From: Segniliparus sp051660745
Lineage (GTDB): Bacteria; Actinomycetota; Actinomycetes; Mycobacteriales; Mycobacteriaceae
Assembly (NCBI RefSeq): GCF_051660745.1
Contig: NZ_JBOFQF010000028.1
Location: forward strand, 310,001-374,000
Reading direction: 5' to 3'
Length of the DNA stretch: 64,000 nucleotides
Shown: piece after piece, positions 48,143-56,731 of the stretch
Position numbering within the stretch: the first letter of the stretch is position 1
Layout of the letters: each line of letters opens with the position of its first letter
Made by a program: the position numbers and the translations under genes
The notes under the pieces: model-generated
What the model saw: only the letters and a program-made list of their open reading frames with translations
Database searches by the model: none
Told to the model about the DNA's origin: nothing

Positions 48143-49144
48143 TTACGGAATGAGGACGACTTTCCCCCGCGCGTGCCCGGTCTGCAGATAGCGGTGCGCG
48201 GCGGCGGCTTCGCGCAGCGGGAACGTCCGGTCCACGACGACTTCGAGGTCGCCCTGCCCGGCGAGGCGCAGGAGCTCGGCCCGGGCGTTGTCGCGGAACT
48301 CCTGGCCGGGGCGGACATGCGGGCTCATGCCGTGCCCGCCAGAACCTGGGCCGTGGCCGCCGATGGCGCCGAGCCCCTCTGCGGCGGCGCGGGCGAACGC
48401 GGCGATGGTGACGAACCTGTTTTTGTCGACGCCGTTGGCGGCGAGCAGCGCCAACGAGACGTCGACCGCCTCGTCGGTGCCCACGCAGTCGAACGCGGCA
48501 GTGATCGGGCCCAATGCCTCGACCCGCTCGTGAAGGCCGGGGCCGTATTCGACCGGCACGGCGCCGTACGCGCGGAGCTGGTCGTGGCGAGCGGGGCTCG
48601 CTGTGGCGATCACCCGCACGCCGCGCTGTCGGGCGAGCTGCGCCGCGAGGAGGCCGACGGCCCCCGCGCCGCCGTGCACGAGGAGCGTGTCGGCGCTGTG
48701 CCCCTCTCCGGCTCCGTGCAGCCCGATCACGTCGAACGCGTGCAGCGCGGTCGACCCGGCCAGCAGGAGCCCGGAGGCCTGCTCGAAGCTCAGCGAGGCG
48801 GGTTTGTGCAGCACGTCCTTCGCCGGAACCAGCAGCTGCTCGGCGTACCCGCCGAACACGCGGAACGCCACCACCTCGTCCCCGGGCCGCAGCGTCCCGG
48901 TCGGGCCCTTGGCATCCGGACCGGCTTCGGACACGACGCCCGCGATCTCGAACCCGATCCGAAGCGGCAATGTCGAGGGGTCGAAGCCGCGTTGGCCGCT
49001 GTACCGCTTCCAGTCCGCCGGATTCGCGCCTGCCGCGCGGACGTCGACCACGACTTCCCCAGGTCCGGGGTCCGGGACGGGCAAATCTCGCAGTTCGAGC
49101 ACATCAGGACCGCCGAAGGCTGTTGCGACCACGGAAAGCGCCAT
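48143..49144 (-). CDS. Zinc-independent quinone oxidoreductase (MDR superfamily)
   Basis: This medium-chain reductase/dehydrogenase of 333 residues has FGGPDVLELRDLPVPDPGPG at its start, AAGANPADWKRYSG, a GHEV-like GDEVVAFRVFGGYAE and the NADPH motif LLVHGGAGAVGLLAAQLARQ. The zinc-binding Cys set is absent, so it belongs to the NADPH:quinone reductase branch. It probably reduces quinones or enals. ATG at 49144 is chosen from homology. It is divergent from gpmA across 55 bp. Confidence 0.87.
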   Translation of the reverse strand: MALSVVATAFGGPDVLELRDLPVPDPGPGEVVVDVRAAGANPADWKRYSGQRGFDPSTLPLRIGFEIAGVVSEAGPDAKGPTGTLRPGDEVVAFRVFGGYAEQLLVPAKDVLHKPASLSFEQASGLLLAGSTALHAFDVIGLHGAGEGHSADTLLVHGGAGAVGLLAAQLARQRGVRVIATASPARHDQLRAYGAVPVEYGPGLHERVEALGPITAAFDCVGTDEAVDVSLALLAANGVDKNRFVTIAAFARAAAEGLGAIGGHGPGSGGHGMSPHVRPGQEFRDNARAELLRLAGQGDLEVVVDRTFPLREAAAAHRYLQTGHARGKVVLIP

Positions 49145-49199
49145 AACAAAGCCAACCGCCGTCTCGCCGGGGCTATTCCCCGTATGGGAGAATATCGGC

Positions 49200-49952
49200 A
49201 TGAGCACGAGCACCTTGATCCTGCTGCGCCACGGCGAGAGCGAATGGAACGCGAAGAACCTTTTCACCGGCTGGGTGGACGTCGCGCTGTCGGAGAAGGG
49301 CGTCGGCGAGGCCAAGCGCTCGGGCAGGCTCATCGCGGAGGCGGGCCTTGAGCCGGACATCGTGCACACCTCGCTCCTTCGCCGCGCCATCACCACCGCG
49401 AACTACGCGCTGGACGAGGCGGACCGGCTGTGGATCCCCGTGGTGCGGGACTGGCGGCTCAACGAGCGGCACTACGGCGCCCTTCAGGGCCTCAACAAGG
49501 CCGAGATCAGGGACAAATACGGCGACGAGCAGTTCATGCAGTGGCGGCGCAGCTACGACACCCCGCCGCCGCCGATCGAGGCGGGCAGCGAGTTCTCCCA
49601 GGACCTCGACCCCCGGTACGGGCCCCAGGACGGCGGCCCGCTGACCGAATGCCTCGCCGACGTGGTGGCTCGGATCGTCCCGTACTTCGAGCACGACATC
49701 GCCAACGAGCTGCGCGCGGGGCTGACGGTGCTCGTCGCCGCGCACGGCAACTCGCTGCGGGCTTTGGTCAAGCATCTGGACGGGATCTCCGACGAGGACA
49801 TCGCCGAGGTCAACATCCCCACCGGCATCCCGCTGCGCTACGACCTCGACAAACATCTGAAGCCGGTCGTCAAGGGCGGCGTGTATCTCGACCCCGATGC
49901 GGCCGCCGCAGGCGCGGCGGCGGTGGCCGCGCAGGGCGGACAAGGCCACTAA
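49200..49952 (+). CDS. gpmA: 2,3-bisphosphoglycerate-dependent phosphoglycerate mutase
   Basis: The 250-residue glycolytic mutase interconverts 3- and 2-phosphoglycerate. The phosphohistidine motif is LILLRHGESEWN (His at residue 12), with NLFTGWVDVALSEKG, RRAITTANYAL, RLNERHYGALQGLNKAE and the second His in VAAHGNSLRALVKHL. An Ala/Gly tail ends it. ATG at 49200 follows GGGAG. Confidence 0.95.
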   Translation: MSTSTLILLRHGESEWNAKNLFTGWVDVALSEKGVGEAKRSGRLIAEAGLEPDIVHTSLLRRAITTANYALDEADRLWIPVVRDWRLNERHYGALQGLNKAEIRDKYGDEQFMQWRRSYDTPPPPIEAGSEFSQDLDPRYGPQDGGPLTECLADVVARIVPYFEHDIANELRAGLTVLVAAHGNSLRALVKHLDGISDEDIAEVNIPTGIPLRYDLDKHLKPVVKGGVYLDPDAAAAGAAAVAAQGGQGH

Positions 49953-50016
49953 AGAACCCATTGGAGAGCACGGGCCGCGAGGGAATAGCCCGCGCCCGTG
50001 GTGTGTTGTGGGTCAT

Positions 50017-50394
50017 ATGCCGTTTGAGCCCCGCACGCCCGGCCCCGACCATCCCATCGTTGTCGAGCCGACCCACGACCATGTGGTGGTGCGGATCGGC
50101 GGGGTTGTCGTGGCGGAGAGCTCGCGGCCGGTGGTGCTGTACGAGTCGACCTATCCGGCCGTCTACTACCTGCCTGCCGACGACGTGGACTGGACGGCGC
50201 TGCGAAGCAGCGAGACCAGCACGTACTGCCCCTACAAGGGGGAGGCCGCGTACTACGACGCGGTGACCGGGGGCGGCGTGGTCGCCGACGCGGCCTGGAG
50301 CTACCCGGAGCCGTATCCGGCGGTCGCCGCCATCGCGGGGCGTCTCGCGTTCTATCAGGATCGGACGCAGATCTTGGTGGCGGCGGGGAGCTGA
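50017..50394 (+). CDS. DUF427 family protein
   Basis: The 125-residue beta-rich protein has the DUF427 pattern: VVVRIGGVVVAESSRPVVLY, PAVYYLPADDVDWTALRSSE, TYCPYKGEAAYYDAV and WSYPEPYPAVAAIAGRLAFY. Function unknown. The frame from ATG at 50017 starts near the usual family N-terminus; no ribosome-binding site is evident. It follows gpmA by 64 nt. Confidence 0.85.
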   Translation: MPFEPRTPGPDHPIVVEPTHDHVVVRIGGVVVAESSRPVVLYESTYPAVYYLPADDVDWTALRSSETSTYCPYKGEAAYYDAVTGGGVVADAAWSYPEPYPAVAAIAGRLAFYQDRTQILVAAGS

Positions 50395-50596
50395 CCTCTC
50401 GCTGATTTTTTCTTCTTCCTGCGATTTTGCCCACCTTCGCCGCGCTGCGCGATAAGCGCTCTGCTAGGCTCTTTTCGAGATCGCGCCTTTTGTCAAGAGT
50501 AAAATTTCGCGTGATTCTAATAGAACGATTGATCGAATTGGCGAGCTGGAGAAGTTCGCCGGAAAAGCCGCAACGCCCCGAGAACAGGAGCAGGTT

Positions 50597-51532
50597 ATGA
50601 CGAATCCGACCCCGCGAGCAGTGTCGCTGAGCGATGACGCGGCACGCGTCCTCGCGAACGCGACAAAGACCGTCCCCCAGCAGCCGAGCATCACCCCGAG
50701 GTGGCTGGTCCGCCTCCTGTCCTGGACCCCGGTCGAGGCGGGCATCTACCGCGTCAACAAGGTCGCCAACCCGGAGACCGTCAAGGTCTCGTGCGACAAC
50801 CACGACGAGTCGCCGCTCGCGCACACCTTCGTCGACTACGACACGAACCCGAGGGAGTACCGGCTCAAAGCGGTGCAGACCATCCTCGACGTGCACACCC
50901 GGATCTCGGACCTGTATTCCAGCCCGCACGACCAGATCACCCAGCAGCTGCGGCTCACGATCGAGGCGATCAAAGAGCACCAAGAGGGCGAGCTCATCAA
51001 CAGCCCCCAGTACGGCCTGCTGGCGAACACCGCCCCCGAGCAGAAGATTTCCACGCTCGGCGGCCCGCCCGCCCCGGACGACCTCGACCACCTCATCAGC
51101 AAGGTGTGGAAAGAGCCGGGCTTCTTCCTGACGCACCCGCTCGGCGTTGCCGCGTTCGGCAGGGAGTGCACCCGCCGCGGCGTGCCGCCCGCAACGGTGA
51201 GCCTCTTCGGATCCCAGTTCCTCACCTGGCGCGGCATCCCGATCATCCCGTCGGACAAGGTCCCGGTGGTTGACGGGAAGACGAAGTTCTTGCTCCTGCG
51301 CACCGGCGAGGCGCGCCAAGGCGTCGTCGGGCTCTTCCAGCCGGGCCTCGCGGGCGAGCAGGGCATGGGCCTCTCGGTCCGCTTCATGGGCATCGACCGC
51401 AGCGCGATCGCCTCGTACCTGGTGTCCCTGTACTGCTCGCTCGCGGTGCTGACCGATGACGCCCTCGCAGTGCTCGAAGACGTCGATGTGGAGAAGTTCC
51501 ATGACTACGCCCCCAAGTACCTCAAGCGCTGA
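50597..51532 (+). CDS. Family 2 encapsulin shell protein (SrpI/MMP-I-like)
   Basis: The 311-residue HK97-fold shell protein resembles the family 2A encapsulins (mycobacterial major membrane protein I, SrpI of cyanobacteria). Features are PSITPRWLVRLLSWTPVEAG, YRLKAVQTILDVHTRISDLY (the N-terminal arm and E-loop zone), LDHLISKVWKEPGFFLTHPL and the C-terminal FHDYAPKYLKR. Shells of this group are about 24 nm and hold a cysteine desulfurase. ATG at 50597 follows AGGAG by 7 nt. An AT-rich zone at 50486-50530 likely holds the promoter. It overlaps the cargo gene by 32 bp. Confidence 0.9.
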   Translation: MTNPTPRAVSLSDDAARVLANATKTVPQQPSITPRWLVRLLSWTPVEAGIYRVNKVANPETVKVSCDNHDESPLAHTFVDYDTNPREYRLKAVQTILDVHTRISDLYSSPHDQITQQLRLTIEAIKEHQEGELINSPQYGLLANTAPEQKISTLGGPPAPDDLDHLISKVWKEPGFFLTHPLGVAAFGRECTRRGVPPATVSLFGSQFLTWRGIPIIPSDKVPVVDGKTKFLLLRTGEARQGVVGLFQPGLAGEQGMGLSVRFMGIDRSAIASYLVSLYCSLAVLTDDALAVLEDVDVEKFHDYAPKYLKR

Positions 51533-53396
51533 CGCGGGTCGGGAGTCCGGCAGGATCCGCGACTCCGCTTCCGCTCCGAACGTCTCAAGCGCTGACGCTT
51601 GGCTCCCGGACGAGGCGACGTTGAACCGTTTGGCAGCGGAGTTCTTCACGGCCCTCCCCGGGACCAGCCCGGCGACCCCGCCAAGCCCGGCGAGCCCCGG
51701 GTCGGCCCCGGGGGCCGTGTCGGTCCCCGGGCCGCTCGACGTCTCCGCGACGCCGGACGTGTCTGCGAAGCCGCCTGCCGTGCCGGGGTTCTCCCCGGCG
51801 GGCGTGGGCGGGTTCTCGCCGGACCTGCCCGACTCGGTGCTGAGCGCGTTGGGCCTTGTGCCCACGAGTCCCTCGGCGCCTGCGCCGAGCGTCCCGGCGA
51901 ACTTCACCCCGCCCGCGCAAAGCCTGCCCGCGTCCTACGGCCCCGTGTCGGTTCCTGCGGCCTCGGTCCCGGAGTTCTACTTCTTGGAGGAGATCTCCCG
52001 AGCGCAGCCGCCTGCCGCGGTCGTGCCTCCCTCGGCGCCTGTCGCGCCGAGCTTCGTGGACCTCGCCCCGTACCTGGAGGAGCCCGCCACGGGCTCTGCG
52101 GGCGGGGGAGCGGTTCCCGCTGCGGCCGTTCCGGCCTCGGCGGGGGGCCGTCCGGTCTCCGGCGGCGCGCCAGGCCTGGACGTCAGAGGCGTCCGGGCGG
52201 ATTTCCCGATCCTCTCGGAGCGGATCAACGGCCACCCGCTGATCTGGTTCGACAACGCGGCCACGACCCAGAAGCCGCAGGCGGTGATCGACCGGCTGGC
52301 GTACTACTACGCGCACGAGAACTCGAACATCCACCGCAGCGCGCACACGCTCGCGGCCCGGTCGACCGACGCGTACGAGAAGGCGCGGAAGATCGCGGCA
52401 CGGTTCATCGGAGCGGGCTCGCAGGAGGAGATCGTCTTCGTCCGGGGCACCACCGAGGCGATCAACCTGGTCGCCAACTCGTGGGGCCGGAAGAATCTGC
52501 GCGAGGGCGACGAGATCATCGTCTCGAACCTGGAGCACCACGCGAACATCGTCCCGTGGCAGCTCATCGCGCAGCAGACCGGCGCGGTGATCAAGGTGAT
52601 TCCGGTGGACGAGCGGGGCGACCTCCTGCTCGGCGAGTACCAGAACCTCCTCTCCGAGCGCACGAAGATCGTCTCGGTCACGCATGTGTCCAACGCGCTC
52701 GGCACGGTGACCCCGATCGAGGCCATCGTGGACGCCGCCCACCGGGCGGGCGCGAAGGTGCTCATCGACGGCGCTCAGTCGGTCGCCCACGCACCGGTGG
52801 ACGTCGCCTCGCTCGGCGCCGACTTCTTCGTGTTCTCCGGGCACAAGATCTACGGTCCGACCGGGATCGGCGTGCTGTACGGCAAGCGCGAGGTGTTGGA
52901 AGACATGCCGCCCTTCCAAGGGGGCGGCAACATGATCGCCGACGTGACCTTCGAGCGCAGCGTCTTCCAGCCGCCGCCGGGCAGGTTCGAGGCGGGCACT
53001 GGGAACATCGCGGACGCGGTGGGCCTCGGCGAGGCGCTGGAGTACGTGGAGCGGATCGGGCTTCCCGCGATCGCGGCGTACGAGCACCACTTGCTGGAGC
53101 ACGCCACTGCGGAAATGCTGCAGATCCCCGGCCTGCGGATCTTCGGATCCGCTCGGGAGAAGGCGAGCGTCCTCTCGTTCACGCTCGCGGGCTACGAGCC
53201 GATCCAGGTCGGCCAGGCCCTCAACGAGCTGGGCATCGCCGTGCGCGCCGGGCACCACTGCGCGCAGCCGATTCTGCGCCGCTTCGGCCAAGAGACGACG
53301 GTCCGTGCTTCGCTGGCCTTCTACAACACTATCGACGAGGTGGATTTCTTCGTCGCGGCGTTGCGCAGGCTGGCGGCGGACTCCGGGACTCGGTAG
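51501..53396 (+). CDS. Encapsulated cysteine desulfurase (SufS-like) with disordered cargo domain
   Basis: Residues 1-225 are a disordered Pro/Ala/Ser/Val-rich segment typical of cargo proteins of family 2A encapsulins; residues 226-631 are a PLP-dependent SufS-type desulfurase. The catalytic part begins DVRGVRADFPILSERINGHP, has SNLEHHANIVPWQ, the PLP lysine in FSGHKIYGPTGIG and the persulfide Cys in RAGHHCAQPILR. It would release sulfur from cysteine inside the shell; related systems store elemental sulfur. ATG at 51501 lies inside the shell gene with GGAGAAG upstream. A 14-bp repeat (51522 and 51585) gives two SSADA motifs near the start. Confidence 0.88.
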   Translation: MTTPPSTSSADAGRESGRIRDSASAPNVSSADAWLPDEATLNRLAAEFFTALPGTSPATPPSPASPGSAPGAVSVPGPLDVSATPDVSAKPPAVPGFSPAGVGGFSPDLPDSVLSALGLVPTSPSAPAPSVPANFTPPAQSLPASYGPVSVPAASVPEFYFLEEISRAQPPAAVVPPSAPVAPSFVDLAPYLEEPATGSAGGGAVPAAAVPASAGGRPVSGGAPGLDVRGVRADFPILSERINGHPLIWFDNAATTQKPQAVIDRLAYYYAHENSNIHRSAHTLAARSTDAYEKARKIAARFIGAGSQEEIVFVRGTTEAINLVANSWGRKNLREGDEIIVSNLEHHANIVPWQLIAQQTGAVIKVIPVDERGDLLLGEYQNLLSERTKIVSVTHVSNALGTVTPIEAIVDAAHRAGAKVLIDGAQSVAHAPVDVASLGADFFVFSGHKIYGPTGIGVLYGKREVLEDMPPFQGGGNMIADVTFERSVFQPPPGRFEAGTGNIADAVGLGEALEYVERIGLPAIAAYEHHLLEHATAEMLQIPGLRIFGSAREKASVLSFTLAGYEPIQVGQALNELGIAVRAGHHCAQPILRRFGQETTVRASLAFYNTIDEVDFFVAALRRLAADSGTR

Positions 53397-53432
53397 CGGC
53401 GAAGAGCCTCCGTGGCGAACGGGGAAGCACTG

Positions 53433-53481
53433 CTTCGTCGCGGCGTTGCGCAGGCTGGCGGCGGACTCCGGGACTCGGTAG
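53433..53481 (+). repeat. Tandem copy of the cysteine desulfurase 3' end
   Basis: These 49 bp are identical to 53348-53396, the last 49 bp of the desulfurase gene including TAG, at an 85-bp offset. Both copies end exactly at the stop codon. The copy is out of the original frame context and should not code. Confidence 0.93.
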
Positions 53482-53494
53482 TCGGCTATAGAAC

Positions 53495-53533
53495 CGAAAA
53501 GGCCCCGCTCGCGACGCGAGCGGGGCCTTTTCG
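53495..53533. terminator. Bidirectional terminator (18-bp stem)
   Basis: CGAAAAGGCCCCGCTCGC and its complement pair around a GAC loop. AAAA and TTTT at the stem base give a T-tract in either direction. It separates the encapsulin operon (plus) from the esterase (minus). Confidence 0.9.
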
Positions 53534-53536
53534 CTT

Positions 53537-54376
53537 TCAGGCCGCGAGATGCTTGCCGAGCCAGGCGAGCTCGTCCGGCAAATGCGCGCCCCAGAACGCC
53601 CCGTCGTGCCCGCCGGGGGAGAAGCCGCCCTCCGGTTTGGGGTCCAAGCCTGCGATGAACGAGCGGGTTGCCGAGGCGAACGGGTCGGAGTCGCCGATGT
53701 CGATCCGCAACGGGATCTGCGACAGCGCTCCGCGCAGCTCGAAGCCGCTGTAGCGTTGATGGTCCTCGGCGGAGTCGAACGCGCCCGGCGCGATGCCAGT
53801 GCCGGGAAGCCACAGGGCGGGGCTCGCCGCGCAGATCGCCGCCGTGCGCGCGGGGCCGAGGAGCGCCCCGATCCGCAATGCCCCGAACCCGCCCATGGAG
53901 ATGCCGTGGAAGGCGACTTTCGAGACGTCCAGGCCGCGCTGGCCCAAGAGCGGGATCAGCTCCTGGAGGACCATCTGGCTCGCGTCCTCGCCGGTGGCCC
54001 GGGGATGGAAGTAGGTGCCCTCGCCCATCTTCCCGCCGTCGAAGCCGACCACGGCGAAGGGGCGCGCGCCAGCGGCGATCCCGCCCGCGAAGTCGAAGCC
54101 GAAGACTTCGGTGTGGTCGCCGCCGAGCCCGTGCAGATGGATCACCGGGCGCAGCGGGCCGGTCGCGCCTTTCGGACGCAGAATCGCCCACCCGGTCTCT
54201 CGCCCATTGCGGAATTTCGAGGCGAAGCTGCCGGTCTCGATGTCTGCGGGGTCGGCGAGGGCGTGGCAGCCGACCCAGCCGAGCGCGCCGACCGCCGCTG
54301 CGGCGCTTGCGCCCACGAGGAGGCGACGACGTGAGACCAGCCCCGGCGGCAGGTCGCGGCGAGTGGTGTGCGGCAT
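53537..54376 (-). CDS. Tat-exported alpha/beta-hydrolase (esterase D/antigen 85-like fold)
   Basis: The 279-residue protein has a twin-arginine signal (SRRRLLVGASAAAAVGALGW, residues 17-36). The catalytic Ser is in FHGISMGGFGAL (GxSxG), with Asp likely in DIGDSDPF and His in SPGGHDGAFW. PVIHLHGLGGDHTE is the oxyanion-loop region. The fold is that of esterase-D-like hydrolases; whether it is an esterase or acyltransferase is open. ATG at 54376 is chosen from the signal peptide. It is divergent from the phosphodiesterase across 41 bp. Confidence 0.82.
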   Translation of the reverse strand: MPHTTRRDLPPGLVSRRRLLVGASAAAAVGALGWVGCHALADPADIETGSFASKFRNGRETGWAILRPKGATGPLRPVIHLHGLGGDHTEVFGFDFAGGIAAGARPFAVVGFDGGKMGEGTYFHPRATGEDASQMVLQELIPLLGQRGLDVSKVAFHGISMGGFGALRIGALLGPARTAAICAASPALWLPGTGIAPGAFDSAEDHQRYSGFELRGALSQIPLRIDIGDSDPFASATRSFIAGLDPKPEGGFSPGGHDGAFWGAHLPDELAWLGKHLAA

Positions 54377-54417
54377 AGGCTCAAGTTTCTGTGACGGGGT
54401 CGAGTACGATGCTGTTG

Positions 54418-55542
54418 ATGGACGATCACAGCGTAATCGGTGGGCAGGCGAACGGCGCGCGCGCGGCAGCGCGCGACCGGCGCCGTGCCCGGTTTTTGCC
54501 GCTCCTCGCGTCGGGTTTTCTGCTGGCCGCATGCCAGTCCCCGCTGCCAGAGGTGCACATCGGGAAACACGTCGAGGTGATCGCGCACGAGGGGGGCAGG
54601 GGCCTGTACCTCGGGGACTCTGTCGCAGCGTTCCAGAACGCGCTCGAACTGGGGGTGGACGTGCTCGACCTGGACGTCGTCCCAGGGAAGGAGCAGGGGC
54701 CTGAAGGGCGGCCGGGGCACCAGCGCCCCGTGCCGCTCGTGTGGGGCGATTTGACGGCGGACTCGTCCAAATGCGACGGCCAGTTCACCGGGCAGCCGCT
54801 CAAGGAGCTCACATTCGCCCAGGTCGACACCTTGGTCTGCGACAAGGCCGCATCGCGGTTCCCCGGCCAGAAAACAGAGTCCGGCAACAAGATCGCGGTG
54901 CTGTCGCAGGTCTTCAACCTCATCGACCGCAGATCGAAATTCACCTTCGACATCGAGATCCGCACTGTCCCGAACGACGCGTCGTCGTCCACGCCGGAGC
55001 AGGCGGCGGGCTCTGTGCTCGCCGAGTCTGTGAAGGACCACCGGGAAGGGCAGGTCCGGATCAAGAGCTTCGACTGGCGCAACCTCGACTTCGTCCGGAA
55101 GCAGAATCCGAAAATCAGGCTGATCGCGCTGTACGACGAGAAGACGTTCTTCCCCGGCAGCCCTTGGCTCGGCTCGGTGGATTACGCCGCCGTGGGCGGC
55201 GACCCGGTCAAAGCCGCGCAGCAGATCGGCGCGGAAGCCCTTTCGCCTTGCTACACCACGGCGGGCTGCGCCGGATCGACCCCGCCGGGGCCCGGAGCCC
55301 CGTTGCTCGACAAGGGCCTGGTCGACCGGGCGCACAAGGCGGGGATCAAGGTCGTCCCGTGGACGGTCAACGACGAGAAGGCGATGGCGGGCCTCATCGA
55401 CCTCGGAGTCGACGGCATCGTCACCGACTACCCGGACCGCCTGCGCGAAGTGCTCAAGTCGAAGGGCCTCGAAGCCCCCGACCCGTACAAGCCCCCGGTC
55501 GCGAAGACTCTGCAGAAAAACCCGCCGGGGCTGGACAACTAA
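54418..55542 (+). CDS. Glycerophosphodiester phosphodiesterase, lipoprotein
   Basis: The 374-residue protein starts with an Arg-rich N-region, hydrophobic FLPLLASGFLLAACQS and a lipobox (LAAC), so it is a lipoprotein. The GDPD barrel follows: VEVIAHEGGRGLYLGDSVAAF (His-Glu-Gly-Gly-Arg in place of the usual His-Arg-Gly), GVDVLDLDVV, FTFDIEIRTV and a C-terminal VPWTVNDEKAMAGLIDLGVDG. It would release glycerol phosphate from phospholipid head groups outside the membrane. ATG at 54418 stands 7 nt after TACGAT (leaderless); GTG 54391 and ATG 54409 are alternatives. Confidence 0.85.
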   Translation: MDDHSVIGGQANGARAAARDRRRARFLPLLASGFLLAACQSPLPEVHIGKHVEVIAHEGGRGLYLGDSVAAFQNALELGVDVLDLDVVPGKEQGPEGRPGHQRPVPLVWGDLTADSSKCDGQFTGQPLKELTFAQVDTLVCDKAASRFPGQKTESGNKIAVLSQVFNLIDRRSKFTFDIEIRTVPNDASSSTPEQAAGSVLAESVKDHREGQVRIKSFDWRNLDFVRKQNPKIRLIALYDEKTFFPGSPWLGSVDYAAVGGDPVKAAQQIGAEALSPCYTTAGCAGSTPPGPGAPLLDKGLVDRAHKAGIKVVPWTVNDEKAMAGLIDLGVDGIVTDYPDRLREVLKSKGLEAPDPYKPPVAKTLQKNPPGLDN

Positions 55543-55594
55543 GGCCTTGGCGACGGAGCCCGCCAGCAGCCCGCCTGCGCACTAGCCCAGCAGC

Positions 55595-56731
55595 TCACTG
55601 GCTCACGCGTCTCGCGGCTTCGCCCGCGAGGTGCTTGGCCTGCGCGCAGTCGATCTGTCCGCTGACCACGACGTAGACGGGCTCGGCTTCGTTTGCCGCC
55701 GGTTGCGGCGCGCCGGGTGCGGGCGAAGCGGCCGGGTCCTGCCCCGGCTCAGACGCTTTCACATACGCCGTGCAGCGCGGCCCGGTGGGAGCCTTGGGCT
55801 TCGCGGCAGGGGTCGCCGGGAGCCGTTTGCCCGGCGCGGCGCCTTTCGGCGGCGGCGGGGCGACAGCGGCGAGCACCTGCGCGAGAGGGGTCGCGGCAGG
55901 GTCCGTCCACACCGGGACGTCGCCCTCTTTGCTCGTCTGGAACGGGGCGACCGCCTTCTCCGGCAGCCTGCGGAACTCGGCCCAGAGCGAGCGCTCGTCC
56001 GGGACCGACACCAAACCGCAGCGGTAGGCCGTCGTGTCCGCGAAATCCAGCTTCGCCTTTTCCTCGTCGGCGACGACCGCGCAGGGGTCTTGGTCCAGGA
56101 TTTTCTCCGAGACGGCGCGCAGGGGGATGCTGATCGGCTTCGCTTTCACGATGGCAGTGGTCACCGAGTTGGCGAGGCCGCAGGGGTTGTCGTGCCGGTA
56201 GGCGCGCACTTGGATTTTCGCGTCGGGCACGTCCCTCGGCGCTCCGGGGTATTTGGCGAGCCCGGAGTCGAAGAAGAAGGAGCATGTCGCCAGATCGCCC
56301 GAACGGCCCTGGTACACGGCTTGCCCGTCCACTTCGAAGTACTCCTCGCCGGGACTGCGGTCGGCGTCGGGGACGAGCCCGACCTCGAACGACTCCCCGG
56401 CGCCGTCGTCGGCGAACGAGAGCTTGCACGAGTCGAGCGTGTCGGCGGGAGCCGTTTTGACGAGCGGCGGCGCAGACTTGGCGAGATCGTCCTTCGGGAC
56501 GAGGCCGCAGGGGTCGGCCCTGCGGATGGCGCGGAGCACGAGGAGCGTCGACTGCGAGGTGCCGTCGAGGTCTCGCGCGTACGCGGGCAGCTCGCCCGCG
56601 AAGAAGGCCGAAGGGTCTGCCTTGACCCGGCTCGTCGTCGCGGGACCCGCCGGGTCCGTGCCGCACGCCGCCATGAGCAGGGCGAGGGGGAGGAAGCCCC
56701 AGCCGCTGTTCTTGTCGAGGACGTTGATCAT
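55595..56731 (-). CDS. Lipoprotein with repeated D/N-P-C modules, unknown
   Basis: The 378-residue lipoprotein has the signal GWGFLPLALLMAAC with lipobox Cys23. The mature part contains three related segments with an Asp/Asn-Pro-Cys motif (ADPCGLVPKDDL, DNPCGLANSV, DQDPCAVVADEE) and further paired Cys, resembling the DUF3558-like lipoproteins of mycobacteria. A Pro/Lys/Ala linker precedes a last part ending GQIDCAQAKHLAGEAARRVS. It is probably a cell-surface protein; function unknown. ATG at 56731 overlaps the glcB stop (ATGA), so it is co-translated with glcB. Confidence 0.72.
   Translation of the reverse strand: MINVLDKNSGWGFLPLALLMAACGTDPAGPATTSRVKADPSAFFAGELPAYARDLDGTSQSTLLVLRAIRRADPCGLVPKDDLAKSAPPLVKTAPADTLDSCKLSFADDGAGESFEVGLVPDADRSPGEEYFEVDGQAVYQGRSGDLATCSFFFDSGLAKYPGAPRDVPDAKIQVRAYRHDNPCGLANSVTTAIVKAKPISIPLRAVSEKILDQDPCAVVADEEKAKLDFADTTAYRCGLVSVPDERSLWAEFRRLPEKAVAPFQTSKEGDVPVWTDPAATPLAQVLAAVAPPPPKGAAPGKRLPATPAAKPKAPTGPRCTAYVKASEPGQDPAASPAPGAPQPAANEAEPVYVVVSGQIDCAQAKHLAGEAARRVSQ

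Noticed and set aside
49969..50000. Hairpin between gpmA and the DUF427 gene
   Set aside because: Only a 7-bp stem over an 18-nt loop and no T-tract.
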